The notes under the pieces: generated by a model
Databases searched by the model: none
What the model was told of the DNA's origin: nothing
The model's input: the letters and a program-made list of their open reading frames with translations, nothing else
Part shown: piece after piece, positions 14,499 through 20,774 of the stretch
How the letters are laid out: every line of letters starts with the position of its first letter
Numbering within the stretch: position 1 is the stretch's first letter
Virus record (IMG/VR): IMGVR_UViG_3300003635_000031
Coordinates: 1-20,774 of that record
Direction: 5' to 3' (one strand)
DNA: 20,774 bases
Source of the DNA: a virus
Position numbers and translations under genes: made by a program

Positions 14499-17400
14499 CA
14501 GAGAAAATGAAACAAGCGATCCGTGGTTCGGGCGGCGGAGGTGGCGGCAAAGGCGGCGGTGGCGGTCATACCCCCATAGAAGAGCCGGATACGCTCCGAT
14601 CCAAAGCCTATGCACGGGTTCTTGATCTAGTTTCTGAAGGTGAAATCGAAGGTTTGGCGGAAGGAATGCAGTCGATATTTCTCGACGAAACGCCGCTGCA
14701 AAATTCCGATGGCACGTTCAACTTCGACAACACATCCGTGCGCGTCACGAACGGGACGCAAGGTCAGAGTTATTTGCCTGGATTCCCTGCAGTCGAAAAC
14801 GAAACATTCGTCAGTACCGAAGTCACAGCCGAAACGCCGATCATTCGCACAATTACGAATCAAGACATTAACTATGTCCGTGTTCGCATGTCCGTACCGC
14901 AACTCACCCGATTAAAAGATAACGGCGATCTGGTCGGTACATCGGTGCAATATGAAATCGACGTACAGACTGATGGTGGTGGTTATGTGCCACAGATTCT
15001 TTCGCCACAATGGCGAAGCGGTGTTGTCAACATTTCTGGTGGCACATTGGCTCAATCCACAATCAACGGGTATCAGATGCAAATCATCGTCGAAGCAAGC
15101 GATGATGCTGAATACACCGTCGAATATCGCAAGCAAGGCACTGTGACCTGGCTGACCGACGGGTTGACTCAGCGCGATTTTACACTCGACTTCGGTAAAT
15201 TTGGGCCAATTATTTCACCTCAATTTGGTGAAAGATGGTTAATGCCGACTGTTTCTGAATTTGCCAAATACGAAATGCGAATCGTTGTAACATCTGGAAC
15301 TGCAGCGATCACTCTTTCAACCGTCAACATTGGCGGATCAACTGCCACAATTTCCGGCAAGACCACATCAAAGTATGAGCGCACCCATCTGATTCCATTG
15401 ACCGGTGATGCGCCGTGGGACATCCGTGTGCGTCGAATCACTGAGGACTCAGGCAGTGTGCGCTTGGTCAATGCAACATTTTGGGAATCTTTCACTGAGA
15501 TTATCGACGGGAAATTAAGATACCCGAACTCAGCATTGGTCGGATTGCGGTTCGATGCAGCGCAATTCCAGAACGTGCCAAAGCGTTCTTACGACATGAA
15601 GATGCTGCGCGTTCAAGTTCCAGACGTTTACGATCCAGAAACCAGGACATACAGCGGCGTTTGGAGCGGTACATTCAAAACTGCTTGGACGGACAATCCG
15701 GCGTGGTGTTTCTACGATCTATTGACCAACTCACGGTATGGCCTTGGCGAATATATTGATGCAACTCAGGTAGACAAATGGACATTGTTTGCCATTGCAC
15801 AATACTGCGATGAGCTAGTGCCAGATGGCTTTGGCGGACAAGAACCGAGATTCACTTGCAACATCTATCTGCAAACACGGAACGAGGCATACAACATCGT
15901 CAATGCGATGGCTTCCATATTCCGTGGTATGCCGTACTGGCAGACCGGATCAATCACGCTTGGCTATGATGCACCGGCTGATCCGACGTATCAGTTCACC
16001 AACGCGAATGTCGTTGATGGCATGTTCAACTACTCAGGTTCAGCATCTAAGGCACGGCACACGGTCGCACTGGTGACCTGGAACGATCCAGAAGACTTCT
16101 ACCGTCGCAAGGTCGAATACGTGGAAGACACGGCAGGAATCGCACGGTATGGCGTTATTCAACGCGAAGTAGCAGCGATTGGCTGCACATCACGCGGACA
16201 GGCGAATCGTGTCGGTCGGTGGATTTTGAACAGTGAGCAAAGCGAAACTGAGATGGTCACGTTCAAGACCGGTTTGGAAGGCTATCCACTACGTCCATCT
16301 GCAATCATCCAGATTGCCGATGAGATGCGAGCAGGCGATCGTCGAGGCGGTCGCATCACGGCAGCGACATCAACGACCGTGACGCTTGATGAAGATTTGA
16401 GCGGAGTCACAGGCATTGATTCGGGGTCAATCTCTGTAATCTTGCCGGATGGTTCGCTTGAGACAAAAGACATTGCATCGGTCAGTGGCGCAACGATCAC
16501 GACAAGTGCCTGGAGCACGACGCCAGATACGAACGCGATATTTATGGTTGAAACTGCGGCGGTAGAAGCGCAGCTATTCCGTGTAATCTCGATCATTGAA
16601 CAGAACGATGGCATTGAGGTCACTGCACTTCAGCACAATCCAAATAAGTACGACGAAGTTGAGCAAGGTCTGAATTTACCGGAGCGCACGATTACGTCAT
16701 TGACCACTGTACCGGATGCGCCACGCAACCTGTCTGTGGCAGAAGCATTGTATGAGATCGGCACACAGGTCGAAGTTCTGGTTTCTGTGTCTTGGGAGCC
16801 AGTACGTGGAGCCACAGGCTATATCGTGTCGTACAAAGTCGATGACGGAAACTTCGTCAGCCTGGCGCAAACAACTGCGACATCGATTGATATTCGACAA
16901 GCCCAAGAGGGTCAGTACGTGATCCGCGTACAGGCGGTCAATGGTATCGGGCGACGATCTACTACGGCGGAAATCAGTCAGGAAATTTACGGTAAAACGC
17001 TGCCTCCGGCGGATGTCGAAAACTTTTCAGTCAACGTGGTTGGCTCAGAATCGCACTTCACTTGGACTGCCGTGCCTGATCTGGATTTGTCGCACTACAA
17101 GATTCGATACAACCGTGCGACCACTGGCGCAACGTATGAAAACTCAACCGACGCCTATCCACGGGTTCCGCGTCCAGCGACATCGGCAACATTACCGGCG
17201 CGGACTGGCACATATTTCATTAAGGCAATCGACAAGTCTGGATTCCAATCAGAGAACGCGACTGAGATTGTTACGATTATTGATGCAGTCAGCGGTCTGA
17301 ATGTCGTTGAGACGGTCAATGAGCACCCTGACTTTGCCGGATCGAAAGATGGCGTTGTGGCAGTCGATAGCACATTGATTCTGGATACGTCGATTGACTT

Positions 17401-18079
17401 TGATGATGCGGAAGGCGACTTCGATGATGCGGTTGGATTCTTCGATGGTGGCGGTGGATTCGTTGCGGAATCTGGAACCTACGATTTTGATAACGTGGTT
17501 GACCTTGGCTTAAAGTACACATCTCGCGTCACTGCACTGGTCGATACGACTCGCGTGGATTATGTTGGATTATTCGATGATGCATCTGGACTGTTTGATG
17601 CGCGGGAAGGTCAGTTCGATGGCGCATCCGATGCATTTGATGATGTGAACGTCGAACTGTATGTATCGACGACCAATGACGATCCGGCTGGCGCACCCAC
17701 TTGGTCCGACTATCGGTTGTTCCAAGTTGGAGATTATACGGCTCGCGCATTGCGATTCCGCGCACGATTGACATCGCAGAAGTCGCAATCAACGCCCAGC
17801 GTGTCTTTCTTGCGTGTGACAGTAGACATGCCGGATCGCGTTCTGGCGGATTCAGATATTGCATCTGGAGCTGGCGCGAAAGTGGTTTCATTCCTGCCTG
17901 CATTTAAGGCGACGCCATCAATCGGGATCGCAGCACAGAATTTGCAACAGGGTGACTACTACACAATTACCGCAAAATCAGCATCATCGTTTACAATTAC
18001 GTTCTATAACGCATCAGATGTCGCAGTGGATCGCACTTTCGACTATGTTGCGAGAGGATATGGCGAACAGGCCGCATAG
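14495..18079 (+). CDS. J: Central tail tip / host specificity protein gpJ-like
   Basis: The 1194-residue protein forms the tail tip and likely contacts the receptor. It opens with a Gly-rich arm (res 11-24) and SEGEIEGLAEG (47-57; lambda SEGPIEGPVDG). The core strongly resembles lambda J: WESFTEIIDGKLRYPNSALVG (330-350), AWCFYDLLTNSRYGLG (403-418), VDKWTLFAIAQYCDE (426-440), VPDGFGGQEPRFTCN (442-456), ARYG and GCTSRGQANR (550-572). About 120 residues (165-288) are extra relative to lambda. Two FN3-like domains follow (about 740-835 and 836-930), then two FD heptad clusters (969-989, 1027-1050) in a beta-rich region, and a C-terminal domain ending FDYVARGYG (1182-1190), common at J and fibre ends. 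ATGA overlap with gpI. Confidence 0.96.
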   Translation: MTEKMKQAIRGSGGGGGGKGGGGGHTPIEEPDTLRSKAYARVLDLVSEGEIEGLAEGMQSIFLDETPLQNSDGTFNFDNTSVRVTNGTQGQSYLPGFPAVENETFVSTEVTAETPIIRTITNQDINYVRVRMSVPQLTRLKDNGDLVGTSVQYEIDVQTDGGGYVPQILSPQWRSGVVNISGGTLAQSTINGYQMQIIVEASDDAEYTVEYRKQGTVTWLTDGLTQRDFTLDFGKFGPIISPQFGERWLMPTVSEFAKYEMRIVVTSGTAAITLSTVNIGGSTATISGKTTSKYERTHLIPLTGDAPWDIRVRRITEDSGSVRLVNATFWESFTEIIDGKLRYPNSALVGLRFDAAQFQNVPKRSYDMKMLRVQVPDVYDPETRTYSGVWSGTFKTAWTDNPAWCFYDLLTNSRYGLGEYIDATQVDKWTLFAIAQYCDELVPDGFGGQEPRFTCNIYLQTRNEAYNIVNAMASIFRGMPYWQTGSITLGYDAPADPTYQFTNANVVDGMFNYSGSASKARHTVALVTWNDPEDFYRRKVEYVEDTAGIARYGVIQREVAAIGCTSRGQANRVGRWILNSEQSETEMVTFKTGLEGYPLRPSAIIQIADEMRAGDRRGGRITAATSTTVTLDEDLSGVTGIDSGSISVILPDGSLETKDIASVSGATITTSAWSTTPDTNAIFMVETAAVEAQLFRVISIIEQNDGIEVTALQHNPNKYDEVEQGLNLPERTITSLTTVPDAPRNLSVAEALYEIGTQVEVLVSVSWEPVRGATGYIVSYKVDDGNFVSLAQTTATSIDIRQAQEGQYVIRVQAVNGIGRRSTTAEISQEIYGKTLPPADVENFSVNVVGSESHFTWTAVPDLDLSHYKIRYNRATTGATYENSTDAYPRVPRPATSATLPARTGTYFIKAIDKSGFQSENATEIVTIIDAVSGLNVVETVNEHPDFAGSKDGVVAVDSTLILDTSIDFDDAEGDFDDAVGFFDGGGGFVAESGTYDFDNVVDLGLKYTSRVTALVDTTRVDYVGLFDDASGLFDAREGQFDGASDAFDDVNVELYVSTTNDDPAGAPTWSDYRLFQVGDYTARALRFRARLTSQKSQSTPSVSFLRVTVDMPDRVLADSDIASGAGAKVVSFLPAFKATPSIGIAAQNLQQGDYYTITAKSASSFTITFYNASDVAVDRTFDYVARGYGEQAA
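17399..17464 (+). repeat. FD heptapeptide repeats, cluster 1 in gpJ-like protein
   Basis: F969, F976 and F983 each start a seven-residue unit FDDAEGD / FDDAVGF / FDGGGGF. The DNA (TTTGATGATGCGGAAGGC and its copies) is diverged in third positions, so the repeat is kept at protein level. Confidence 0.85.
17573..17644 (+). repeat. FD heptapeptide repeats, cluster 2 in gpJ-like protein
   Basis: F1027, F1034, F1041 and F1048 mark four exact seven-residue steps: FDDASGL, FDAREGQ, FDGASDA, FDD. The cluster repeats the motif of cluster 1 about 40 residues after it, on the far side of a beta stretch. Confidence 0.87.
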
Positions 18080-18087
18080 GAGCAAAC

Positions 18088-19494
18088 ATGAGTCAGCACG
18101 ACTTCAACATCGCAAACCAAGGTTTTCCGGCATTCCGTGCCGATCTGAATAATGCCCTGGGCGCATTGGCGACCAATTCGGCAGGATCGACAGAGCCATC
18201 AACCACATACGCATATCAGTATTGGTACGACGAAACGGCCAATCTGCTGAAGATGCGAAACGCAGCAGACGATGCGTGGATCACTCTGGCGTTCTTCGAT
18301 CAGACCAATGATGAATGGGAAGTTCGCTCTGCGGTCATTCAGGCGGTGGATTCAGCGGGTGTAGTCATCAAGACAGATGATGGTACGACTCGGATCGAGG
18401 TTCAGGATGATGGCGATGTGTCGATTGATTCTGGGACTCTGTTTGTTGATGCGTCTGCGAATAGTGTAGGGATTGGGACGAGTAGTCCACTAGGTATTCT
18501 AGACGCATCTTACGGTGGCTATACAGCCGCACAGAAAAAAGCACTTGTTGTTGGGGCAGACATTGGTGCAAACACATCAAGAACTTCAAATACTCGAAAA
18601 ATTGGAACCATTGCAGCTCCGCATTACGATAATGGCAATGAAATTGCATTGATGCGGGTTGATAGTTATTCAAGCGCTACTGATTTAATGATTGGCGGGA
18701 CAGGTGAACTGCGTGGTGCAACATCTATTCAGTTTCGCACAGCCTCAACTACAACAGCGGCACCGGACGAACGCATGCGCATCGACTCCAGTGGTAACTT
18801 GCTAGTTGGAAGTCAAACTGCTGTCACATCAGTAGGAACTTATGGGCTTCAGTTGTATACAGGTAGTGGCTCTCAAGGACGTATAAATGCGGGCAAAACA
18901 GCTTCAGGAACGGCGTCTGCTTTAGCAAACTATCATAATGGGTCATATGTAGGCGGTGTGACGTACAGCGACACAGCCACAGCATTTCCTACCAGTTCAG
19001 ACTATCGACTAAAAGAAGACTGGCGCCCAATGGAAGACTCCATTGATCGTATAAAATCATTAAATCCAGTAAATTTTGCTTGGAAACTTAATGGCGAAAG
19101 AGTCGATGGTTTCTTAGCACATGAAGCGCAAGAGATTGTTCCTGAAGCTGTTACAGGCACTAAGGATGCAATGCGTACTGAGGAGTATGTAGTTGAGCCT
19201 TCACTAGGTGATATTTATGTTCCTGCAAGTGAAGCAATTCTTGATGAAGAAGGTAATGTAGTCACTGAAGCGCAGGATGAGCAAATTGTCTCATCCGATG
19301 TTGAGCGTCCAGAGACTTTAGAAGAAGGTCAACAATGGCGTGAAACAACTCCTGCTGTTATGGGTGAGCGTGAAGTTCCTGATTATCAGGGCATAGATCA
19401 GGCGAAACTTGTTCCGTTGCTCACAGGTGCATTGCAGGAAGCGATTGCAAAAATCGAAGCACTCGAAGCGCGTGTTCAGGCATTAGAATCTTGA
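18088..19494 (+). CDS. Tail fibre with C-terminal S74 self-cleaving chaperone
   Basis: A 468-residue trimeric fibre candidate. The N-terminus (about 1-75: QHDFNIANQGFPAFRADLNN, YQYWYDETANLLKMRNAADD) is an attachment domain frequent in tailed phages. The middle is beta-helix-like, with GIGTSSPLGILDA (128-140) and ERMRIDSSGNLLVG (228-241), patterns usual before S74 domains. The C-terminal Peptidase_S74 intramolecular chaperone starts at TSSDYRLKED (302-311): S304 and K309 are the likely catalytic pair and cleavage would be just before S304. A coiled coil (448-467, ALQEAIAKIEALEARVQALE) ends it. AGGAG (18078-18082) overlaps the gpJ stop. From about 18480 the sequence becomes more AT-rich than the N-terminal part, suggesting that the receptor end was exchanged. 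Confidence 0.93.
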   Translation: MSQHDFNIANQGFPAFRADLNNALGALATNSAGSTEPSTTYAYQYWYDETANLLKMRNAADDAWITLAFFDQTNDEWEVRSAVIQAVDSAGVVIKTDDGTTRIEVQDDGDVSIDSGTLFVDASANSVGIGTSSPLGILDASYGGYTAAQKKALVVGADIGANTSRTSNTRKIGTIAAPHYDNGNEIALMRVDSYSSATDLMIGGTGELRGATSIQFRTASTTTAAPDERMRIDSSGNLLVGSQTAVTSVGTYGLQLYTGSGSQGRINAGKTASGTASALANYHNGSYVGGVTYSDTATAFPTSSDYRLKEDWRPMEDSIDRIKSLNPVNFAWKLNGERVDGFLAHEAQEIVPEAVTGTKDAMRTEEYVVEPSLGDIYVPASEAILDEEGNVVTEAQDEQIVSSDVERPETLEEGQQWRETTPAVMGEREVPDYQGIDQAKLVPLLTGALQEAIAKIEALEARVQALES

Positions 19495-19500
19495 TACAAT

Positions 19501-19531
19501 AGTGACCGAAACCAACAGGGAGTAGGTCGCT
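19501..19531 (+). promoter_or_regulatory. Hairpin presenting the ribosome site of the first lysis-region gene
   Basis: AGTGACC (19501-19507) can pair with GGTCGCT (19525-19531), seven pairs including one G-U. The ribosome site AGGGAG (19517-19522) lies in the 17-base loop and the 3' arm abuts ATG 19532. It is not followed by a T run, so it is not a terminator. Confidence 0.5.
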
Positions 19532-19717
19532 ATGTCTACAACTGCTGAAACGACAAAACACGCCATCGATGCAGTCTCTGTGTTCACTGTGATCGGTACA
19601 TTATCAGACGCATTGCCACCATTGGCAGCACTCTTTACTATCCTATGGACAAGCCTTCGTATTTACGAAAGCGATACCGTCCAAGGTTTACTCAACAAAA
19701 AGAACGATGATGAGTGA
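19532..19717 (+). CDS. Small membrane protein, putative holin
   Basis: A 61-residue protein with a hydrophobic stretch in two parts (res 15-23 and 28-43: SVFTVIGTL, LPPLAALFTILWTSLR) followed by a charged tail RIYESDTVQGLLNKKNDDE. This size, the Pro-Pro kink and the LRIYES..VQGLL tail are typical of small phage proteins annotated as holin-like and found right after tail fibres. It begins the lysis module. The ribosome site AGGGAG is nine bases upstream inside a predicted hairpin. Whether it forms lethal holes or acts as an accessory (pinholin or antiholin) cannot be told, since a second holin candidate lies 800 bases downstream. Confidence 0.65.
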   Translation: MSTTAETTKHAIDAVSVFTVIGTLSDALPPLAALFTILWTSLRIYESDTVQGLLNKKNDDE

Positions 19718-20157
19718 TGGACCCATTAACCGCAATTGCGGCATTCAACGCCAGTTACGCAGTCGTTAAGACCGCAGCCCAAAACGCTGGCGAAATCACT
19801 GACATCTTCGCAGGCATCGGCAAGATGCTATCCGCGAAACAAGCCATCGAGAAAGCAGCGCCAGATGACCCAGAGAAATCTGACCTAGAGCTATACGCTG
19901 CCAAGGTGGAAATTGATCAGAAATGGCAAGAAGTGGTCGAAATTCTGAAGTGGACCGGACACTGGGACGGCTATCAAAAATTCGTACAAAATCGACGCGA
20001 AGAAGAGAAACGAGTGCGTATCAAGGCCATCCGTGAGGCACAGGCTAGAAAGAAACAGATCATCGACGCTGCCATCATCACCGGCGGAATCGTTGCCTCA
20101 GTGGTTGTTATAGTTACCTTTTTATGGGCAATTGGTAAGTTCAAAGGAGCTGCATGA
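19717..20157 (+). CDS. Helical protein with C-terminal membrane anchor, unknown (lysis region)
   Basis: The 146-residue protein has an Ala-rich N-terminal helix (DPLTAIAAFNASYAVVKTAA), a long charged coiled-coil-like middle (EKAAPDDPEKSDLELYAAKVEID to RREEEKRVRIKAIREAQARKK), and one transmembrane helix near the C-terminus (about 117-137: DAAIITGGIVASVVVIVTFLWAIG) with a short basic tail. Proteins of this shape, starting MDP and ending in a single anchor, are frequent in the lysis region of marine podo- and siphoviruses and remain mostly unnamed. Start ATG 19717 overlaps the preceding TGA (TGATG); GTG 19714 would add one residue. A role as an inner-membrane lysis helper is possible, but i-spanins normally have the anchor at the N-terminus. 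Confidence 0.68.
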   Translation: MDPLTAIAAFNASYAVVKTAAQNAGEITDIFAGIGKMLSAKQAIEKAAPDDPEKSDLELYAAKVEIDQKWQEVVEILKWTGHWDGYQKFVQNRREEEKRVRIKAIREAQARKKQIIDAAIITGGIVASVVVIVTFLWAIGKFKGAA

Positions 20158-20339
20158 TGTGGATGCTATTCGTAATCGTACTGGAGACTGATCGTTATTT
20201 CGTGTCGCCCCAGGGTCCATTCCCGACGATGCAAGTTTGCTTTGAGGCGCGTGAGTTTGTAATGCAATCTGCACCACAGCCAAAGATCAACTATGAAGCA
20301 GTCTGCATTCAGACTGACCACAACATTGGAGGCGCATGA
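20157..20339 (+). CDS. Small protein with N-terminal hydrophobic segment, unknown (lysis region)
   Basis: A 60-residue protein beginning MWMLFVIVLET, a very short hydrophobic segment, then a polar part with two cysteines (C28, C50) and an aromatic F/Y-rich pattern (RYFVSPQGPFPTMQVCFEAREF). No lipobox is present, so it is not a typical o-spanin; a periplasmic protein with a disulfide is plausible. AAGGAG (20144-20149) precedes the tandem ATG ATG at 20154 and 20157; the second is better spaced (seven bases) and overlaps the previous stop as TGATG. It pairs with the gene before it in a way seen in marine phages. Function unknown. Confidence 0.62.
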   Translation: MWMLFVIVLETDRYFVSPQGPFPTMQVCFEAREFVMQSAPQPKINYEAVCIQTDHNIGGA

Positions 20340-20704
20340 TGTTTAGCGTGATTAGCAAGATGCTTGGCTCAGGCAACGTGATCGAGCAAGGCTTGGACCT
20401 GATCGACAATATGCACACCAGCACAGAGGAAGAGATCGCCGCGAAAGCGAAAGCAAAAACGGATTTGCTCTCCGCATATGCACCGTTTAAGTTAGCGCAG
20501 CGTTACCTGGCACTCATGTTTGGTCTGACATTTTTAGGCAGCTACGCCCTAGTCCTGGCGATGACAATCTCAGGCCAGGGTGACCCCGATGCCGTCACAA
20601 AGGTGATGGAACAATTCAGCATCAACTATGCGATGTTGATAATTTTGTCATTTTATTTTGCTGGAGGCGCAGTCGAGGGCTTTTTGGAGAAGAAAAAGAA
20701 ATGA
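20339..20704 (+). CDS. GTA_holin_3TM-type holin
   Basis: A 121-residue membrane protein with N-terminal amphipathic helix, an acidic/Ala-Lys helix (TSTEEEIAAKAKAKTDLLSAYAPFKLAQRYLALM, 28-60) and two clear hydrophobic segments (57-77 and 95-113), ending in the basic tail EGFLEKKKK. This resembles the holin family of Rhodobacter gene transfer agents and alphaproteobacterial phages (EEK/A-rich helix, AQ turn, then membrane segments). It should open the inner membrane for the endolysin. GGAGG (20328-20332) lies six bases before ATG 20339, again an ATG ATG pair with a TGATG junction. The 3' end overlaps the endolysin start (ATGA). Confidence 0.76.
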   Translation: MFSVISKMLGSGNVIEQGLDLIDNMHTSTEEEIAAKAKAKTDLLSAYAPFKLAQRYLALMFGLTFLGSYALVLAMTISGQGDPDAVTKVMEQFSINYAMLIILSFYFAGGAVEGFLEKKKK

Positions 20705-20774
20705 GTTGGAGTTCACCTTACTTTACAAAAGATGAAATGAAATGCAGCCACACAGGGATCGAGATGATGGACCC
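20701..20774 (+). CDS. Endolysin, M15-type peptidase (5' end only)
   Basis: Only 24 codons are inside the window. SPYFTKDEMKCSHTG (5-19) fits the N-terminus of Peptidase_M15 D-Ala-D-Ala carboxypeptidase-like endolysins (YFxxDEMxC...), which cut the peptidoglycan stem peptide. The catalytic His/Asp/His residues would lie outside the window. It is coupled to the holin by an ATGA overlap, a standard holin-endolysin pair. Confidence 0.72.
   Translation, partial: MSWSSPYFTKDEMKCSHTGIEMMD

Noticed and set aside
16282-16623. Antisense open frame of 113 codons inside gpJ, and similar ones at 17529-17903 and 5077-5499
   Set aside because: They lie opposite strongly conserved coding sequence, have low-complexity Ser/Arg/His content typical of shadow frames, and lack ribosome sites.
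17399-17644. FD repeats as a DNA-level tandem repeat or slippage product
   Set aside because: The units are alike in protein but differ at many third positions and in spacing of the two clusters, so it is not a recent DNA duplication.
18088-19494. Diversity-generating retroelement target in the fibre gene
   Set aside because: No reverse transcriptase, template repeat or duplicated variable region is visible, and the C-terminus is an S74 domain rather than a C-type lectin.
19472-19500. TACAAT (19495-19500) as promoter for the lysis genes
   Set aside because: The -35 position has only weak matches (GTGTTC or TGTTCA), and late genes here seem to be co-transcribed.
1-20774. tRNA genes, CRISPR arrays, integrase/attachment site, IS elements
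   Set aside because: None seen. Nearly every base is in a coupled + strand coding sequence and no cloverleaf, spaced repeat or transposase pattern was found.

Overview
The window is one continuous stretch of a tailed-phage genome (Caudoviricetes, siphovirus type with a long non-contractile tail). All 24 recognised genes lie on the + strand, packed end to end, with only one intergenic gap longer than 30 bases on either side of the tail-fibre/lysis boundary and one short terminator gap after the capsid gene. Gene order follows the lambda late operon closely: TerS - TerL (gpA type) - gpW-like - portal (gpB) - prohead protease/capsid - gpFII - gpU-like terminator - tail tube - gpG/gpGT chaperones with a -1 frameshift - tape measure (gpH) - gpM - gpL - gpK - gpI - gpJ, then a side/tip fibre with an S74 chaperone domain and the start of a lysis module. 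The host cannot be read from the sequence. A Gram-negative host is likely (lambda-type tip proteins, GTA-type holin), and small membrane genes of this style are familiar from marine phages of Alphaproteobacteria. That habitat guess is inference.

Head region (1-9415): the two terminase subunits overlap by up to 140 bases. The portal gene is followed by one very long reading frame that fuses three accessory domains, the HK97-type prohead protease and the HK97-fold major capsid protein. An in-frame ATG with a strong ribosome binding site sits exactly between protease and capsid and should produce capsid protein alone in excess. A perfect hairpin terminator (UUCG loop plus seven T) closes the capsid gene.

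Accessory insert (7139-9123): between capsid and head-tail joining genes sit three different sugar-transfer or sugar-handling proteins (DUF115/MptE-like, GT8-like, GT32-like) and a small basic protein. They are translationally coupled and begin directly at the terminator. I read this as a glycosylation cassette that may decorate the virion. Its position inside the structural operon is the most unusual part of the window.

Tail region (9415-19494): terminator, tube, chaperones, a short 483-residue tape measure, and the lambda M-L-K-I-J tip set. The gpJ-like protein carries an extra ~120-residue segment relative to lambda, two FN3-like domains and two clusters of exact seven-residue FD repeats. 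The fibre gene that follows looks chimeric: its C-terminal half is more AT-rich and ends in an S74 self-cleaving chaperone.

Lysis region (19495-20774): four small coupled genes (a holin-like protein, a long C-terminally anchored helical protein, a small protein with an N-terminal hydrophobic segment, a GTA-type holin), then the first 24 codons of an M15-type peptidase endolysin cut by the window end. There are no tRNA genes, CRISPR arrays, integrase or IS elements.
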